Positions 47,136 to 55,850 of a DNA stretch of 64,000 nucleotides are shown in pieces. The notes under the pieces are model-generated. The model saw only the letters and a list, made by a program, of their open reading frames with translations, did no database searches and had not been told where the DNA came from. A program made the translations under genes and the position numbers. Source of the DNA: Maledivibacter halophilus (GTDB lineage Bacteria; Bacillota; Clostridia; Peptostreptococcales; Caminicellaceae); the NCBI RefSeq assembly GCF_900167445.1, contig NZ_FUZT01000001.1:375007-439006 (forward strand), read 5' to 3'. Position 1 is the first letter of the stretch; each line of letters opens with the position of its first letter.

Positions 47136-48575
47136 TTATTCAGTATCGTTTTTTTCATTTATTATTTTAGATTTGTCATTTTCTATTATTAAATCATTTC
47201 TATTTTCTTTTTTATTAGATTGCCCAGTTAAGTAATCAGGAAGCTCCATGCCTGCCATATTGAATATATCTTGAAATGGTGGGATGGACTTTAACATTCC
47301 AGATAAAAAGTTAGCAGTGGCGGGGGTGTTATTCTTTCCTCCCATACTATCCCAGACAGTAACTTTATCAATTTTAATATTTTTAATAGCTTCTACTTGG
47401 ATTTTAACTAATTCTGGTAATTTATCAGCTATCATTAATGTAACTGCATCTTTGGCATTTCCACCAGCAGCATTAACTAATTTTTCAAAACCATCGGCTT
47501 GCTTAGTTAATATTTCATTAATACCATTTGCTTCAGCCTGCATTTTATATAATATGGCATCGGCTTCACCTTTGGCTTCTCTACGGATTTTTTCAGCTTC
47601 AGCTTCGGCATTGATTTCGGCTTGCTGTTTTTCAATTTCAGCATTAACTAATATATCAGCTTCCTTAGTAGCCCTTTCTCTTCTAGCCCTTGTTTTTTCA
47701 GCTTCTTCTTCAGCTGCATAGGATTCTTCAAGGGCCTTGGCAGATTGAACCTTTTCAGCAGCGGATGCCTTTCTTTCAGCTTCAGCTTCCTTCTCTCTTC
47801 TTTCCGCTTCAGACATGGCAATTGTAACCTTAGCTTTATTTTCTCCTTCTACTGCTATGGAGTTAGCTTCAGCTACTCTTACCCTTTCATCTTTCTTAGC
47901 ATTAGCTTCACCAATAGAACCATCTCTATTTTTCTCAGCAACAGTTTTCTTTGCATCATTAATTGCTTTAGCAGCGGCCTCTTTACCAAGAGCTTCAATA
48001 TAACCGGATTCATCCATAATATCTGTAACATTAACATTTATAAGTTTAAGTCCAATTTTCTTAAGCTCTGCTTCAACATTTTTAGAGATATTTGTTAAAA
48101 ACATGTCTCTATCTGCATTTATTTCTTCAATATCCATGGTTGCAACAACTAATCTTAATTGTCCAAATAAAATATCTTTAGCCAATTCCTTTATTGTGTC
48201 ATGCTTTAGGCCCAATAATCTTTCGGCAGCATTTTGCATAATACCAGGTTCTGTTGATATACCAACTGTAAATCTTGAAGGAACATCAACTCTAATGTTT
48301 TGCTTTGAAAGAGCATTAGTTAAATTAACTTCTATAGACATAGGTGTAAGATCTAAAAATTCATAGGATTGAATTACTGGCCAAATAAAGCTGGCACCAC
48401 CATGTACGCATTTAGCTGAGCGTATGCCCCCTTCTGTCTCCTTTCCTACCTTACCATAAACTACTAAAACCTTATCGGCAGGACACTTCTTATATCTGGT
48501 AAATAATGATGCTATAGTACCAAAGATAAGTACTGCTATAACTGCAATTAAAATGATTGGATATATACCTTCCAT
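47136..48575 (-). CDS. Flotillin family protein (FloT/YuaG-like)
   Basis: A 479-residue protein. N-terminal membrane segment (about 4-24), SPFH/band 7 domain (about 30-200, VDVPSRFTVGIS), then a long coiled coil rich in Ala-Glu repeats (AEAEAEK, EAERREKEAEAERK) and a hydrophobic-Pro tail. ATG 48575 is chosen because AAGGGGGAT precedes it. Flotillins scaffold membrane microdomains. Operon partner of the NfeD gene, 38 bases upstream. Confidence 0.92.
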   Translation of the reverse strand: MEGIYPIILIAVIAVLIFGTIASLFTRYKKCPADKVLVVYGKVGKETEGGIRSAKCVHGGASFIWPVIQSYEFLDLTPMSIEVNLTNALSKQNIRVDVPSRFTVGISTEPGIMQNAAERLLGLKHDTIKELAKDILFGQLRLVVATMDIEEINADRDMFLTNISKNVEAELKKIGLKLINVNVTDIMDESGYIEALGKEAAAKAINDAKKTVAEKNRDGSIGEANAKKDERVRVAEANSIAVEGENKAKVTIAMSEAERREKEAEAERKASAAEKVQSAKALEESYAAEEEAEKTRARRERATKEADILVNAEIEKQQAEINAEAEAEKIRREAKGEADAILYKMQAEANGINEILTKQADGFEKLVNAAGGNAKDAVTLMIADKLPELVKIQVEAIKNIKIDKVTVWDSMGGKNNTPATANFLSGMLKSIPPFQDIFNMAGMELPDYLTGQSNKKENRNDLIIENDKSKIINEKNDTE

Positions 48576-48613
48576 TGAAAATCCCCCTTTTATTTGATTT
48601 TTACACAAATATT

Positions 48614-49207
48614 TTATTTGTGTTTAATTTCTTTAACTATAAGTATGTTGTTACTAGAAATACTACTTACTTCTACCATTTTTCCTGTTGGAATACTTTT
48701 TCCAGTGGTCATGGCATCTAACTCCCTAATAGCACCTTGAATAGTAATATGAACCTTTCCTATACCATCCTGTTTACTTGGGATAGGTATATAGACTTCT
48801 CCGGTTTTTCCTATTGCATTTTTAAAGTCAAGGGTTCCACTTTCAGCAAGTTTAGTTATTGAATAGAAAAGAAAGGCCACTATGGACATAACAATAATTC
48901 CAGATATTGTAGAAAGTATAGTGGTTAAAGCTTTATTTACTCCCAAATTGTATAGGGTTATACCGGTCCAACCGAAAACGGTAAAGAAAGTAATAAAATT
49001 TTTCACTGTAAAAAATCTAAACATTCCATCAAATATACTATCACTGTCTATATCTCCACTAAAATCAATATCATCCCCGGCATCGATGCCATCATCCATT
49101 CCAGTAAAGCTTAATACTAATTGAATAGTAAATACCAGTGTAAAAGGTATAGCGAAATACCAATAAATTTTTTCAAACCCGTCAATATTAGCCCACCATT
49201 CAGCCAA
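48614..49207 (-). CDS. NfeD-like membrane protein, flotillin partner (YuaF-like)
   Basis: A 197-residue protein with helices at about 15-33, 65-83 and 95-115, an acidic periplasm-facing loop (DDGIDAGDDIDFSGD), and a C-terminal OB fold (GKTGEVYIPIP...GKVHITIQG). No NfeD protease domain, so the short NfeD1b form that is co-operonic with flotillins. First gene of the pair. Confidence 0.88.
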   Translation of the reverse strand: MAEWWANIDGFEKIYWYFAIPFTLVFTIQLVLSFTGMDDGIDAGDDIDFSGDIDSDSIFDGMFRFFTVKNFITFFTVFGWTGITLYNLGVNKALTTILSTISGIIVMSIVAFLFYSITKLAESGTLDFKNAIGKTGEVYIPIPSKQDGIGKVHITIQGAIRELDAMTTGKSIPTGKMVEVSSISSNNILIVKEIKHK

Positions 49208-49364
49208 TATACATCCCCCCTATAAAAATGAGATAATCACATAAAAATTCAACTTACATGTTATATATTACCATAAAGAACTTGACATTACTATTAATAA
49301 AATCTTAATTGAATAAACTGCATATAGTAATGCTATTATAAAAATTAATAAATACAAATATTAA

Positions 49365-49407
49365 AAAGACTGAAAGCTTTGGAAAGAATGGAAAGCTTTC
49401 AGTCTTT
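49365..49407 (-). terminator. Terminator after the 68-residue protein gene
   Basis: Perfect 16-base arms (49365-49380 and 49392-49407). On the minus strand the tail is TTTTAATATTTG. It lies 15 bases after that gene's stop. Confidence 0.8.
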
Positions 49408-49421
49408 ATATTAATTAATCA

Positions 49422-49628
49422 TTATTCATCTAATTCATAGGTGTATGGATAAACGTCTTCTACACTTTTATTTAATTTATTTGCAAATTTATTTACGTCG
49501 ATTTCTTCAAAGGTTTTACCATCTTTAAGAATCCTTGCATTCCAAACCTGTCCATCTTCTTTAACTAATAATTCTGCTGGATGAACGGTTCCATCGTCTA
49601 ATTTGATTTTTCCTTTTTTCCAAGGCAT
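49422..49628 (-). CDS. Small protein of unknown function
   Basis: A 68-residue soluble protein (starts MPWKKGKIKLDDG, ends TYELDE) with no Cys or membrane part. GGAGG precedes the ATG and a terminator follows, so it is a real single-gene unit. It looks like a small beta-strand-rich domain. I do not recognise a family. Confidence 0.7.
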   Translation of the reverse strand: MPWKKGKIKLDDGTVHPAELLVKEDGQVWNARILKDGKTFEEIDVNKFANKLNKSVEDVYPYTYELDE

Positions 49629-49659
49629 AATATTTTCCTCCTTTCATTATACTATTATG

Positions 49660-49756
49660 GATAACCAACATTAGAATTTAATATAAGTTTCGCAGAAAAT
49701 AATGAAGGCTTTTGCATTTTTTCTGTGAAATTTATATTATTTTAGAGTAGGTTATC
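49660..49756. repeat. 97 bp imperfect palindrome (family E)
   Basis: Ends GATAACC and GGTTATC, with arms of about 40 bases that pair with a handful of mismatches (inner pair: AAGTTTCGCAGAAAA and its partner). It is between divergent genes and has no T run after it on either side. MITE-like in form; only one copy is in this window. Confidence 0.6.
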
Positions 49757-49917
49757 TATATAGATTTCCCATAGTAAAACTTAATTTTAAATTTGTTTCA
49801 TTATATATTGTTTTGTAAAAAATAAATAATTATAATTGAGAATAATTGGAGATATAATAACATTAAGATTTCTTTAAAAAATGATGGGTATATTATAAAA
49901 AAACAAAGGGTGATTTT

Positions 49918-50637
49918 ATGGGGTTTTATGAGGAGCTAAGTAAATACTATGATGTGATTTTCCCCCTTGGAGAAGAAAAGCTTAAATTTATGAAGGATCG
50001 CATTAATGGTAAAGGAAATATATTGGATTTGGCAGCTGGGACTGGAAATTATTCTATCGAATTATCAAAGCTTGGTCATAATGTTGTTGCTGTAGATTTA
50101 GACGAAGAAATGATTAATAAAATAGAAGACAAAAACAAAAAAGAAAAAACAAATGTAAAACCATATAAACTAGATATGAAGAATATAGATAATCTAAGAA
50201 ATTACGAGTTTGATGCAATAATATGTATCGGCAATTCCTTGGTGCATTTAGATAATCGTAAGGAAATTAAAGATGTACTTAAAAAGATGTATAATATACT
50301 AGACTATGAGGGCGTAGTAATTTTACAAATAGTAAACTATGACAGAATATTAGAATATAATGTAAAACAATTACCACTGATTGACAGGCCAGAAGCTAAG
50401 GTGAAATTTATAAGAAATTATGAATTAGAAAATGGTAAGATTTTATTTAAGACAAAATTAGTTATTAATGAGGATGAAATATATAATAATTGTATAAGTC
50501 TTTATCCATTAAAAAGTAAAGAGTTTGTTGATATATTAAAGAAATTAGGGTTTAAGAATATAAGATTATATGGAGGTTTTGATGAAAGGGAATTCAATTT
50601 AGATTCATTTCCATTAGTGGTAGAAGCCCATAAATAA
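49918..50637 (+). CDS. Class I SAM-dependent methyltransferase
   Basis: A 239-residue protein. Motif I ILDLAAGTGNYS binds SAM, the acidic VAVDLDEEM follows, and IICIGNSLVHL is the post-motif. No substrate domain is evident. GGGTGAT precedes the ATG. It is followed by a family B repeat that begins one base after the stop codon. Confidence 0.85.
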   Translation: MGFYEELSKYYDVIFPLGEEKLKFMKDRINGKGNILDLAAGTGNYSIELSKLGHNVVAVDLDEEMINKIEDKNKKEKTNVKPYKLDMKNIDNLRNYEFDAIICIGNSLVHLDNRKEIKDVLKKMYNILDYEGVVILQIVNYDRILEYNVKQLPLIDRPEAKVKFIRNYELENGKILFKTKLVINEDEIYNNCISLYPLKSKEFVDILKKLGFKNIRLYGGFDEREFNLDSFPLVVEAHK

Positions 50638-50638
50638 G

Positions 50639-50758
50639 TGAGGAAATTGCACAATTACTTTTTGTAAATACTATCTATTATTTCTACATTTAAAATCTCT
50701 AGAGATATACCATATATATTATGCAATTCTGCCAAGTTAGAATTATGCAATTTCCTCA
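50639..50758. repeat. 120 bp palindromic repeat (family B, copy 2)
   Basis: Same length and ends as 12527-12646: TGAGGAAATTGC at the left, GCAATTTCCTCA at the right. The right terminus is preceded by a second ATTATGCAATTC copy (50729-50740). It starts one base after the methyltransferase stop, so it is transcribed as its 3' UTR. Confidence 0.7.
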
Positions 50759-50788
50759 TGTAATTATCTCAAGCATGTAATAATAAAG

Positions 50789-50826
50789 AAATAAGCCTTT
50801 AGGTGAGATGAGGGCTTATTTTTTTG
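50789..50826 (+). terminator. Terminator after the methyltransferase gene
   Basis: Arms AAATAAGCC (50789-50797) and GGCTTATTT (50813-50821) followed by TTTTT. Confidence 0.8.
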
Positions 50827-51012
50827 ATGGATTCGTTGGTAGTATATACATTGTCATATAAAATGGTATAATATGGTTAACACTATACATAAAAAAACAT
50901 GTTTTTATTACTATATTATAAACACTCAGAAGAACTAGGTTTTGTTCATTTTAAAGTATGAAAATTATATTTTATATATGAAGAAGTAGTAAAAGAAATA
51001 AAAATTTGTAAA

Positions 51013-51049
51013 CCATCAAATAAAGTTCGCTACGTGAAGTACTTGATGG
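51013..51049 (+). other. Hairpin in the leader of the flavodoxin-fold pair
   Basis: CCATCAA and TTGATGG with an imperfect inner stem, about 28 bases before the start codon. It could be a leader regulatory hairpin; no known riboswitch is recognised. Confidence 0.3.
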
Positions 51050-51076
51050 AATAAAAAATATTAAAGGAGGGATTAA

Positions 51077-51559
51077 ATGCAAACTGTAGTAATAAAAGAA
51101 TGTGAAAATATTAAAACTCCAAACGTTTTTACACTTGATTTATCAAAAAAAATTGTAAAAGATTGCATTGGTTGTTGGTCTTGTTGGTGGAAAACACCTG
51201 GGAGATGTATCTATAAGGATTTAGATGAATTTTATCATCAGTATATAAAAGCGGATAGGGCTATTTATTTTCCAAAAATTACAAAGGGATTTGTCAGCGG
51301 CAATTTGAAAACTCTTTTTGATAGAATGATACCACTTTATCTGCCATATACTACCTATGCTACAGGTGAGTCTATGCATGTTCCACGATACGAAAAATAT
51401 CCTGATATTGAATTCTATTATGATGGTAAATTTAAGAATGTTGCTGGTCGTCAGATTTTTGTGGATTATATAAACCGAGTATTTTATCAGTTTTACTCAA
51501 AAAACATTACCGTAAAACCTATTGAGGAATATATTGCAGAGGGAGGCGACAAAATGTGA
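51077..51559 (+). CDS. Flavodoxin-fold protein with Cys-rich motif
   Basis: A 160-residue protein. CIGCWSCWWKTPGRC (about 32-46) followed by a flavodoxin-like core (GNLKTLFDRM) is the pattern of clostridial FMN-dependent NAD(P)H oxidoreductase/iron-sulfur flavoproteins. The usual N-terminal NGSPR phosphate loop is missing. AAAGGAGGG precedes the ATG. The stop overlaps the start of the next gene, which does have that loop. Confidence 0.65.
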   Translation: MQTVVIKECENIKTPNVFTLDLSKKIVKDCIGCWSCWWKTPGRCIYKDLDEFYHQYIKADRAIYFPKITKGFVSGNLKTLFDRMIPLYLPYTTYATGESMHVPRYEKYPDIEFYYDGKFKNVAGRQIFVDYINRVFYQFYSKNITVKPIEEYIAEGGDKM

Positions 51560-52200
51560 ATACTATAATTTTAAATGGTTCACCTAAAGGAAACTCTAAA
51601 AATAGTAATTCTCAAATTTTCGCAAAGGAGTTTGTAAGAAATATGAAAAATCCTTGTGAAATAAAATGTATAGCCAAAGCCGATCCTAGAGAGCTTGCGA
51701 AGTATGTTGAGAGTTTTGATACGATAATTATTATATTGCCCCTTTATATTCATGCTATGCCTGGAATTGTTATGAAGTTTATCGAAGGACTGGAGCCTGC
51801 AACAGACGAAGGTAAATACATAGGTTTTATTGTTCAGGCAGGATTTATAGAAACTGCACAGCATAGGTTTATTGAAAGATACTTTGCAGATTTAGCAAAG
51901 CAGCTCAATTATAAATATTTGGGTACAGTTTCAAAGGGTGAAGCTGCTGGGATCTACATGTTTCCTAAATTATTTAGAAAAGTTTTAAAACTAATTACTG
52001 AGCTAGGTATGGCATATGAAAAAAACCATTCTTTTGATAAAGATATTGTAAAAAGACTAGGCAAACCCTATGAGTTAACAAAGTTTCAGTCGATGATATT
52101 CGAGTTAGCTAATAAATTAGGATTAAACAATGTGGGTTGGCATAGAGTGTTAAGGAAAAACAATGCTTTAGATAAAAGATTAGATAGACCATTTTTGTAA
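51556..52200 (+). CDS. NAD(P)H-dependent FMN oxidoreductase-like protein
   Basis: A 214-residue flavodoxin-fold protein. IILNGSPKGNSKNS is the FMN phosphate loop, and IILPLYIHAMPGIVMKFIEG is the central strand and flavin loop. The C-terminal helical extension (about 130-214) is not typical of short flavodoxins. The GTG start overlaps the preceding stop by four bases, so the two products are made together. Confidence 0.75.
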   Translation: MNTIILNGSPKGNSKNSNSQIFAKEFVRNMKNPCEIKCIAKADPRELAKYVESFDTIIIILPLYIHAMPGIVMKFIEGLEPATDEGKYIGFIVQAGFIETAQHRFIERYFADLAKQLNYKYLGTVSKGEAAGIYMFPKLFRKVLKLITELGMAYEKNHSFDKDIVKRLGKPYELTKFQSMIFELANKLGLNNVGWHRVLRKNNALDKRLDRPFL

Positions 52201-52303
52201 TAGTAAATGATGCTTTGTAATTGTAAAAATTGAGTATCAAGTTCTTAAAGGCTACCAAAGGCAAAATTTTTGAGATATTAGTGATGGGTAAGGAGCGATA
52301 TCA

Positions 52304-52489
52304 ATGAGAAATAATAAAGAAGTAGCTAGGTTATATGGACGGTTAAAGCAAGAATTATCTAAACGATACCCTAATGATATTAACTCCTATATTGAAGGTG
52401 AAACCGAGCTAATAACTTCAATTTTAAAATCGGAAGGTATGGCCTTAGAAGAATTAGAGCGGATTGATGAAATAAATAGGAAAAAATAG
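52304..52489 (+). CDS. Small hypothetical protein
   Basis: A 61-residue charged helical protein with TAAGGAG before the ATG. No motif recognised. It lies 111 bases before the arginase-like gene. Confidence 0.55.
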   Translation: MRNNKEVARLYGRLKQELSKRYPNDINSYIEGETELITSILKSEGMALEELERIDEINRKK

Positions 52490-52600
52490 ACAGGACACAC
52501 CAGAAATAGAAGCAGTAAAAAATAAAGAGTATAAGTGATTATGAAGATAAAATTTTGACTTCAAATATAATTAAATAATATTTTAAGGGGGAGAAATAGA

Positions 52601-53422
52601 ATGAGTAATTTGAACTTGCTTTTTCCACAATGGCAGGGTTCAGGGAGAACAAGAGATTTATATTATGGAGCATTAAAGATAGAAGAGGTACATCTCTCAG
52701 ATGTTAAACTGGAAGAAATAGAAATATGTGATAATGATAGTTTGGTTATTGAAAATGATATTCTGGGATATAAGGAAATTTTAGAGCAATTGAAAGAAGT
52801 AACAAAACTAATAAATGATATTAAACCTGATACAATATTTACTGTAGGAGGAGGTTGTGATGTTGAATTAGCACCTGTTTCTTATCTTAATAAGAAGTAT
52901 GATGGAAATTTAACAGTAATTTGGTTTGATGCCCATGGTGATTTAAATACGCCGAGTTCATCGCCAAGTAAAAAATTTCATGGTATGCCATTAAGGACTT
53001 TACTTGGAGATGGAAATCAAAATATAGTTAGACAATGTTTTTCACACATTAATCCTGAACAACTAATATTAATTGGCACTAGAGACTTGGATATTCCTGA
53101 AAAAGAATACATTAAAGAAAATAATATAATTACTTTTCCAGTTGAACTTATTCAAAAAGATACAATTTTAGATTCAATTGAGCATATGGGATTTGATAAT
53201 GTATATATTCATATAGATTTAGATGTCCTTGATCCAAATATATTTCCAAGTGTTACATGTCCTACGCCAAATGGCATAAATTTTGAGAAACTAAATGATA
53301 TCTTGATACATATTAAAAATAATTATAATATTGTCGGCTTAAGTCTATTGGAATATGCACCTGAAAAAGGAGATAATATTGATAATTTAAAAAGCATTGT
53401 TAATTTAGGTATAAATTTGTAA
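52601..53422 (+). CDS. Arginase-family protein with altered metal site
   Basis: A 273-residue ureohydrolase fold. D110-A-H112-G-D114 and D206-L-D208 are the standard Mn ligands. The first ligand position, usually His in GG(D/G)H, is Cys here (C86 in VGGGCD). Enzymes of this group hydrolyse arginine, agmatine or formiminoglutamate; some relatives with Cys at this position have no known substrate. AAGGGGG precedes the ATG. Single gene in an accessory patch. Confidence 0.8.
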   Translation: MSNLNLLFPQWQGSGRTRDLYYGALKIEEVHLSDVKLEEIEICDNDSLVIENDILGYKEILEQLKEVTKLINDIKPDTIFTVGGGCDVELAPVSYLNKKYDGNLTVIWFDAHGDLNTPSSSPSKKFHGMPLRTLLGDGNQNIVRQCFSHINPEQLILIGTRDLDIPEKEYIKENNIITFPVELIQKDTILDSIEHMGFDNVYIHIDLDVLDPNIFPSVTCPTPNGINFEKLNDILIHIKNNYNIVGLSLLEYAPEKGDNIDNLKSIVNLGINL

Positions 53423-53459
53423 ACATATGATTTAGAATCTTATAAATATAAAATTCTGA

Positions 53460-53636
53460 ATTGAATATATTGAGATATTAAAGTTCAAGAAATTGAGTAA
53501 TGGGAAATACCAATTTCAGTTCTACGACTCACAGAAAGTATACCAAATGTTGAAAAAAACCATTCTATTAGATTATGTTAAAGAGAGAATTAAAATATTT
53601 AATGAGAATGGGCAAGAAGTGAGGAATCAAATATGA
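53460..53636 (+). pseudogene. 3' remnant of a gene, translationally overlapping the next one
   Basis: The frame is open for 58 codons, with KYQFQFYDSQKVYQML and KERIKIFNENGQEV, but lacks a ribosome site or good start. Its TGA overlaps the next ATG (ATGA), a coupling pattern that suggests it was once a full upstream gene. I cannot name it. Confidence 0.4.
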
Positions 53637-54118
53637 AGATATGTCCAAAATGCAAATCAGAATACAGAAAAGGCTTTGAGTATTGCAGTGATTGTAATTT
53701 AAAGCTAGAAGATAAAAAAGATATTTCTGTTATCAAGAAATCAGATAAAGTTGAAATAGAGTATTTAATGTCAGTATCCAATGAAATTGAAGCAAAACAG
53801 ATTGAAGATATATTAAAGTACAATGGTATTAATATATTAAAGAAGCATAGGGGGGCAGGAGAATATCTCCAGTTATATTTAGGTATGTCTAATTTAGGTA
53901 TAGACATATATGTTTCTTCTGATTTAAAGGAAGTAGCAGAAAATATTATAATTGAGAATTTGAATATGCAGAAGTATTATGAAGAAAATATAGACCCAAA
54001 GAATAAAGAAGATTTTAATCAAGTGGGGGATAATTATAATAGAGAAAGAAAGATATGGATATTTCTTATCGTTTTTAGTATTCTTACAATAATAGGATTA
54101 TTAATATATTTACTTTAG
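53633..54118 (+). CDS. Zinc-ribbon membrane protein with DUF2007-like domain
   Basis: A 161-residue protein. N-terminal zinc ribbon CPKC...CSDC (about 4-22), a small domain with EIEAKQIEDILKYNGI and IDIYVSSDLKEVAENII (about 45-110) resembling DUF2007 putative signal-transducing domains, and one C-terminal membrane helix. The cytoplasmic part faces inward. GTGAGG lies before the ATG. Confidence 0.7.
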   Translation: MKICPKCKSEYRKGFEYCSDCNLKLEDKKDISVIKKSDKVEIEYLMSVSNEIEAKQIEDILKYNGINILKKHRGAGEYLQLYLGMSNLGIDIYVSSDLKEVAENIIIENLNMQKYYEENIDPKNKEDFNQVGDNYNRERKIWIFLIVFSILTIIGLLIYLL

Positions 54119-54137
54119 TAAATATATTAGAACTTGA

Positions 54138-54445
54138 TATAAAGCCCAAGAGAATTATATAAAATATAGTTATAAAAGTAGTAAATATGATAAATTTGAA
54201 AAGTATTATTATATTGAAAAATCTTTATACACAATTGAATATGTAAAGTTTGCCAAAATGAATTTAATAATTGAAAGTCATACTTTTACTAGAGTTTTTG
54301 AGATTGAAGGGAGAAAATATCAAAGGCAGATAGTAAGGAATATATATTATTGGATGATGATATACAGATGTTTCAATCAATATTGAGTTTTTATACTAAT
54401 ACAAGGAAAGAAATTAATGATTTAATATATAATAATGTTTTGTAA
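54138..54445 (+). pseudogene. Frameshifted gene remnant 1
   Basis: About 64 codons are open (including KYYYIEKS and SHTFTRVFEIEG), then the sense continues in another frame as KEYILLDDDIQMFQSILSFY up to a stop at 54445. No start is visible. A 27-base block (54197-54223) is identical to one in the remnant at 55851-55985. Confidence 0.5.
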
Positions 54446-54555
54446 TAAAATAATCAAAATTATATAGCAAAGTAATTTTCATATAGTCTATCATTAAATC
54501 ATTTATGGATGGGCATAAATATAAACCATTATTCTATCTCTGAGGAGGATTAGCT

Positions 54556-55026
54556 ATGAATTATAGAAAAATTGAAATTAAAGATGATAGTACCAATAAG
54601 GAGCTAGAGTTACTTTTAGTTAAAATCGCAAAATGGCATAATCTTACACCTAAACTATGGAAATCAAATTACAGAGTATCAAGTTTAGATATAGAAAAAA
54701 CAGTGCAAAGGATTAAAAGTACAAAAAGTGAAGAGTTATTTCTTATGATTGCAGAAGATGAGTACGACCAAATACAAGGATTTATATGGTCATATAAACA
54801 AGAAAAACCTCAAGATAGTGTTATGATTTTATCATTATATGTCACAGAAGGCTATAGAGGGAAAGGTATAGCAACAAATCTAAAGGTACTATTAGAAAAA
54901 TGGTGTGGAGATGAAGGGATTAAAACCATACATACAACAGTTCATTATAATAATCATAATATGATTGGATTGAATCAAAAGCTTGGATATAGACCGGGTA
55001 TGGTAAATATGACAAAGAACTTATAA
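54556..55026 (+). CDS. GNAT-family N-acetyltransferase
   Basis: A 156-residue protein. The acetyl-CoA site is in ILSLYVTEGYRGKGIATNL (R/Q-x-x-G-x-G/A) and the C-terminal part GLNQKLGYRPG is typical. GAGGAGG precedes the ATG. Acceptor not predictable. Two more GNAT genes follow nearby (55969 and 57686). Confidence 0.85.
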   Translation: MNYRKIEIKDDSTNKELELLLVKIAKWHNLTPKLWKSNYRVSSLDIEKTVQRIKSTKSEELFLMIAEDEYDQIQGFIWSYKQEKPQDSVMILSLYVTEGYRGKGIATNLKVLLEKWCGDEGIKTIHTTVHYNNHNMIGLNQKLGYRPGMVNMTKNL

Positions 55027-55080
55027 GATACTATATAAGAAATTATTAAAGGAAATCTATTATGCTTGGAGGGTAATAGG

Positions 55081-55773
55081 GTGAAAAGAAAAGCTGTGAA
55101 AGGATTTTTCTTTATTGGATTTATTTTATTGGTTTTATTTACATATTGGGGTTTTAAGAATAAATTTATAGTTATCAATAGTTCAGAATTGTCAGTTAAA
55201 GATTTTATCCCTAGCAAGCCCATGATTAAGGTTTTTAAAAATCAATCTAATAGCCCTAGTAGGATAGATTTTGTTGATATTGTTTCAGAAAACAAAGTTC
55301 AAATAAGAAGCATTAGTAGTAATAATAAAAAATTAAAAATCAAGACCTTGGGAAAAAGCTTTGATATTAGTGGAAATATTAAAGTTTATGAAAAAATCGA
55401 TGAATATTTTAGGCTTATATATATGAATCTTGGTATAGGACCTTTGTCAGAGAGTTATATAAATGAACCACAGGATATGGATTTAATATTTTTAAAAGGA
55501 CCATTAAAAAAAGGGAATAAGTGGAATAATGAACTTGGAAACTTTGAAATAACAGCTGTAAATGTAAAAGTAAAAACCTCAATAGGTGAATTTCAAGCAA
55601 TAGAAGTAAAACATGAGCAAGGGTCAGAAAGTGTAAAATTATATTATGCAATGGGAATTGGACTTGTAAAGATTGGGAGTGAAAATAAATTTACTGAAAT
55701 AAGTGAATTAGACTACAATGTAAAAAAAATAAAGAGCATTAATGATTTAACAAAGCTTCTATTGTTTGAATAA
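55081..55773 (+). CDS. Membrane-anchored protein of unknown function
   Basis: A 230-residue protein with one N-terminal membrane helix (about 7-24) and an extracytoplasmic beta-rich domain. GTG 55081 is preferred: GGAGGG is 8 bases upstream and overlaps the TTG at 55066. I recognise no family. Likely extracellular sensor or binding domain. Confidence 0.65.
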   Translation: MKRKAVKGFFFIGFILLVLFTYWGFKNKFIVINSSELSVKDFIPSKPMIKVFKNQSNSPSRIDFVDIVSENKVQIRSISSNNKKLKIKTLGKSFDISGNIKVYEKIDEYFRLIYMNLGIGPLSESYINEPQDMDLIFLKGPLKKGNKWNNELGNFEITAVNVKVKTSIGEFQAIEVKHEQGSESVKLYYAMGIGLVKIGSENKFTEISELDYNVKKIKSINDLTKLLLFE

Positions 55774-55850
55774 GTACGGGATTTAGTTTTTTATGATATT
55801 AGCAGAGGAGAAAAGAAAACTATAGAAAAGGGAACTAGAGAATATGATTT

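Noticed and set aside
47284..48366. Several plus-strand open frames opposite the flotillin gene
   Set aside because: They are antisense shadows of the Ala/Glu-rich coiled coil, with low-complexity Ser/Ala/Phe translations and no ribosome sites.
50851..50872. TTGTCA and TATAAT as a promoter for the flavodoxin-fold pair
   Set aside because: The spacer is only 10 bases, too short for sigma-A.
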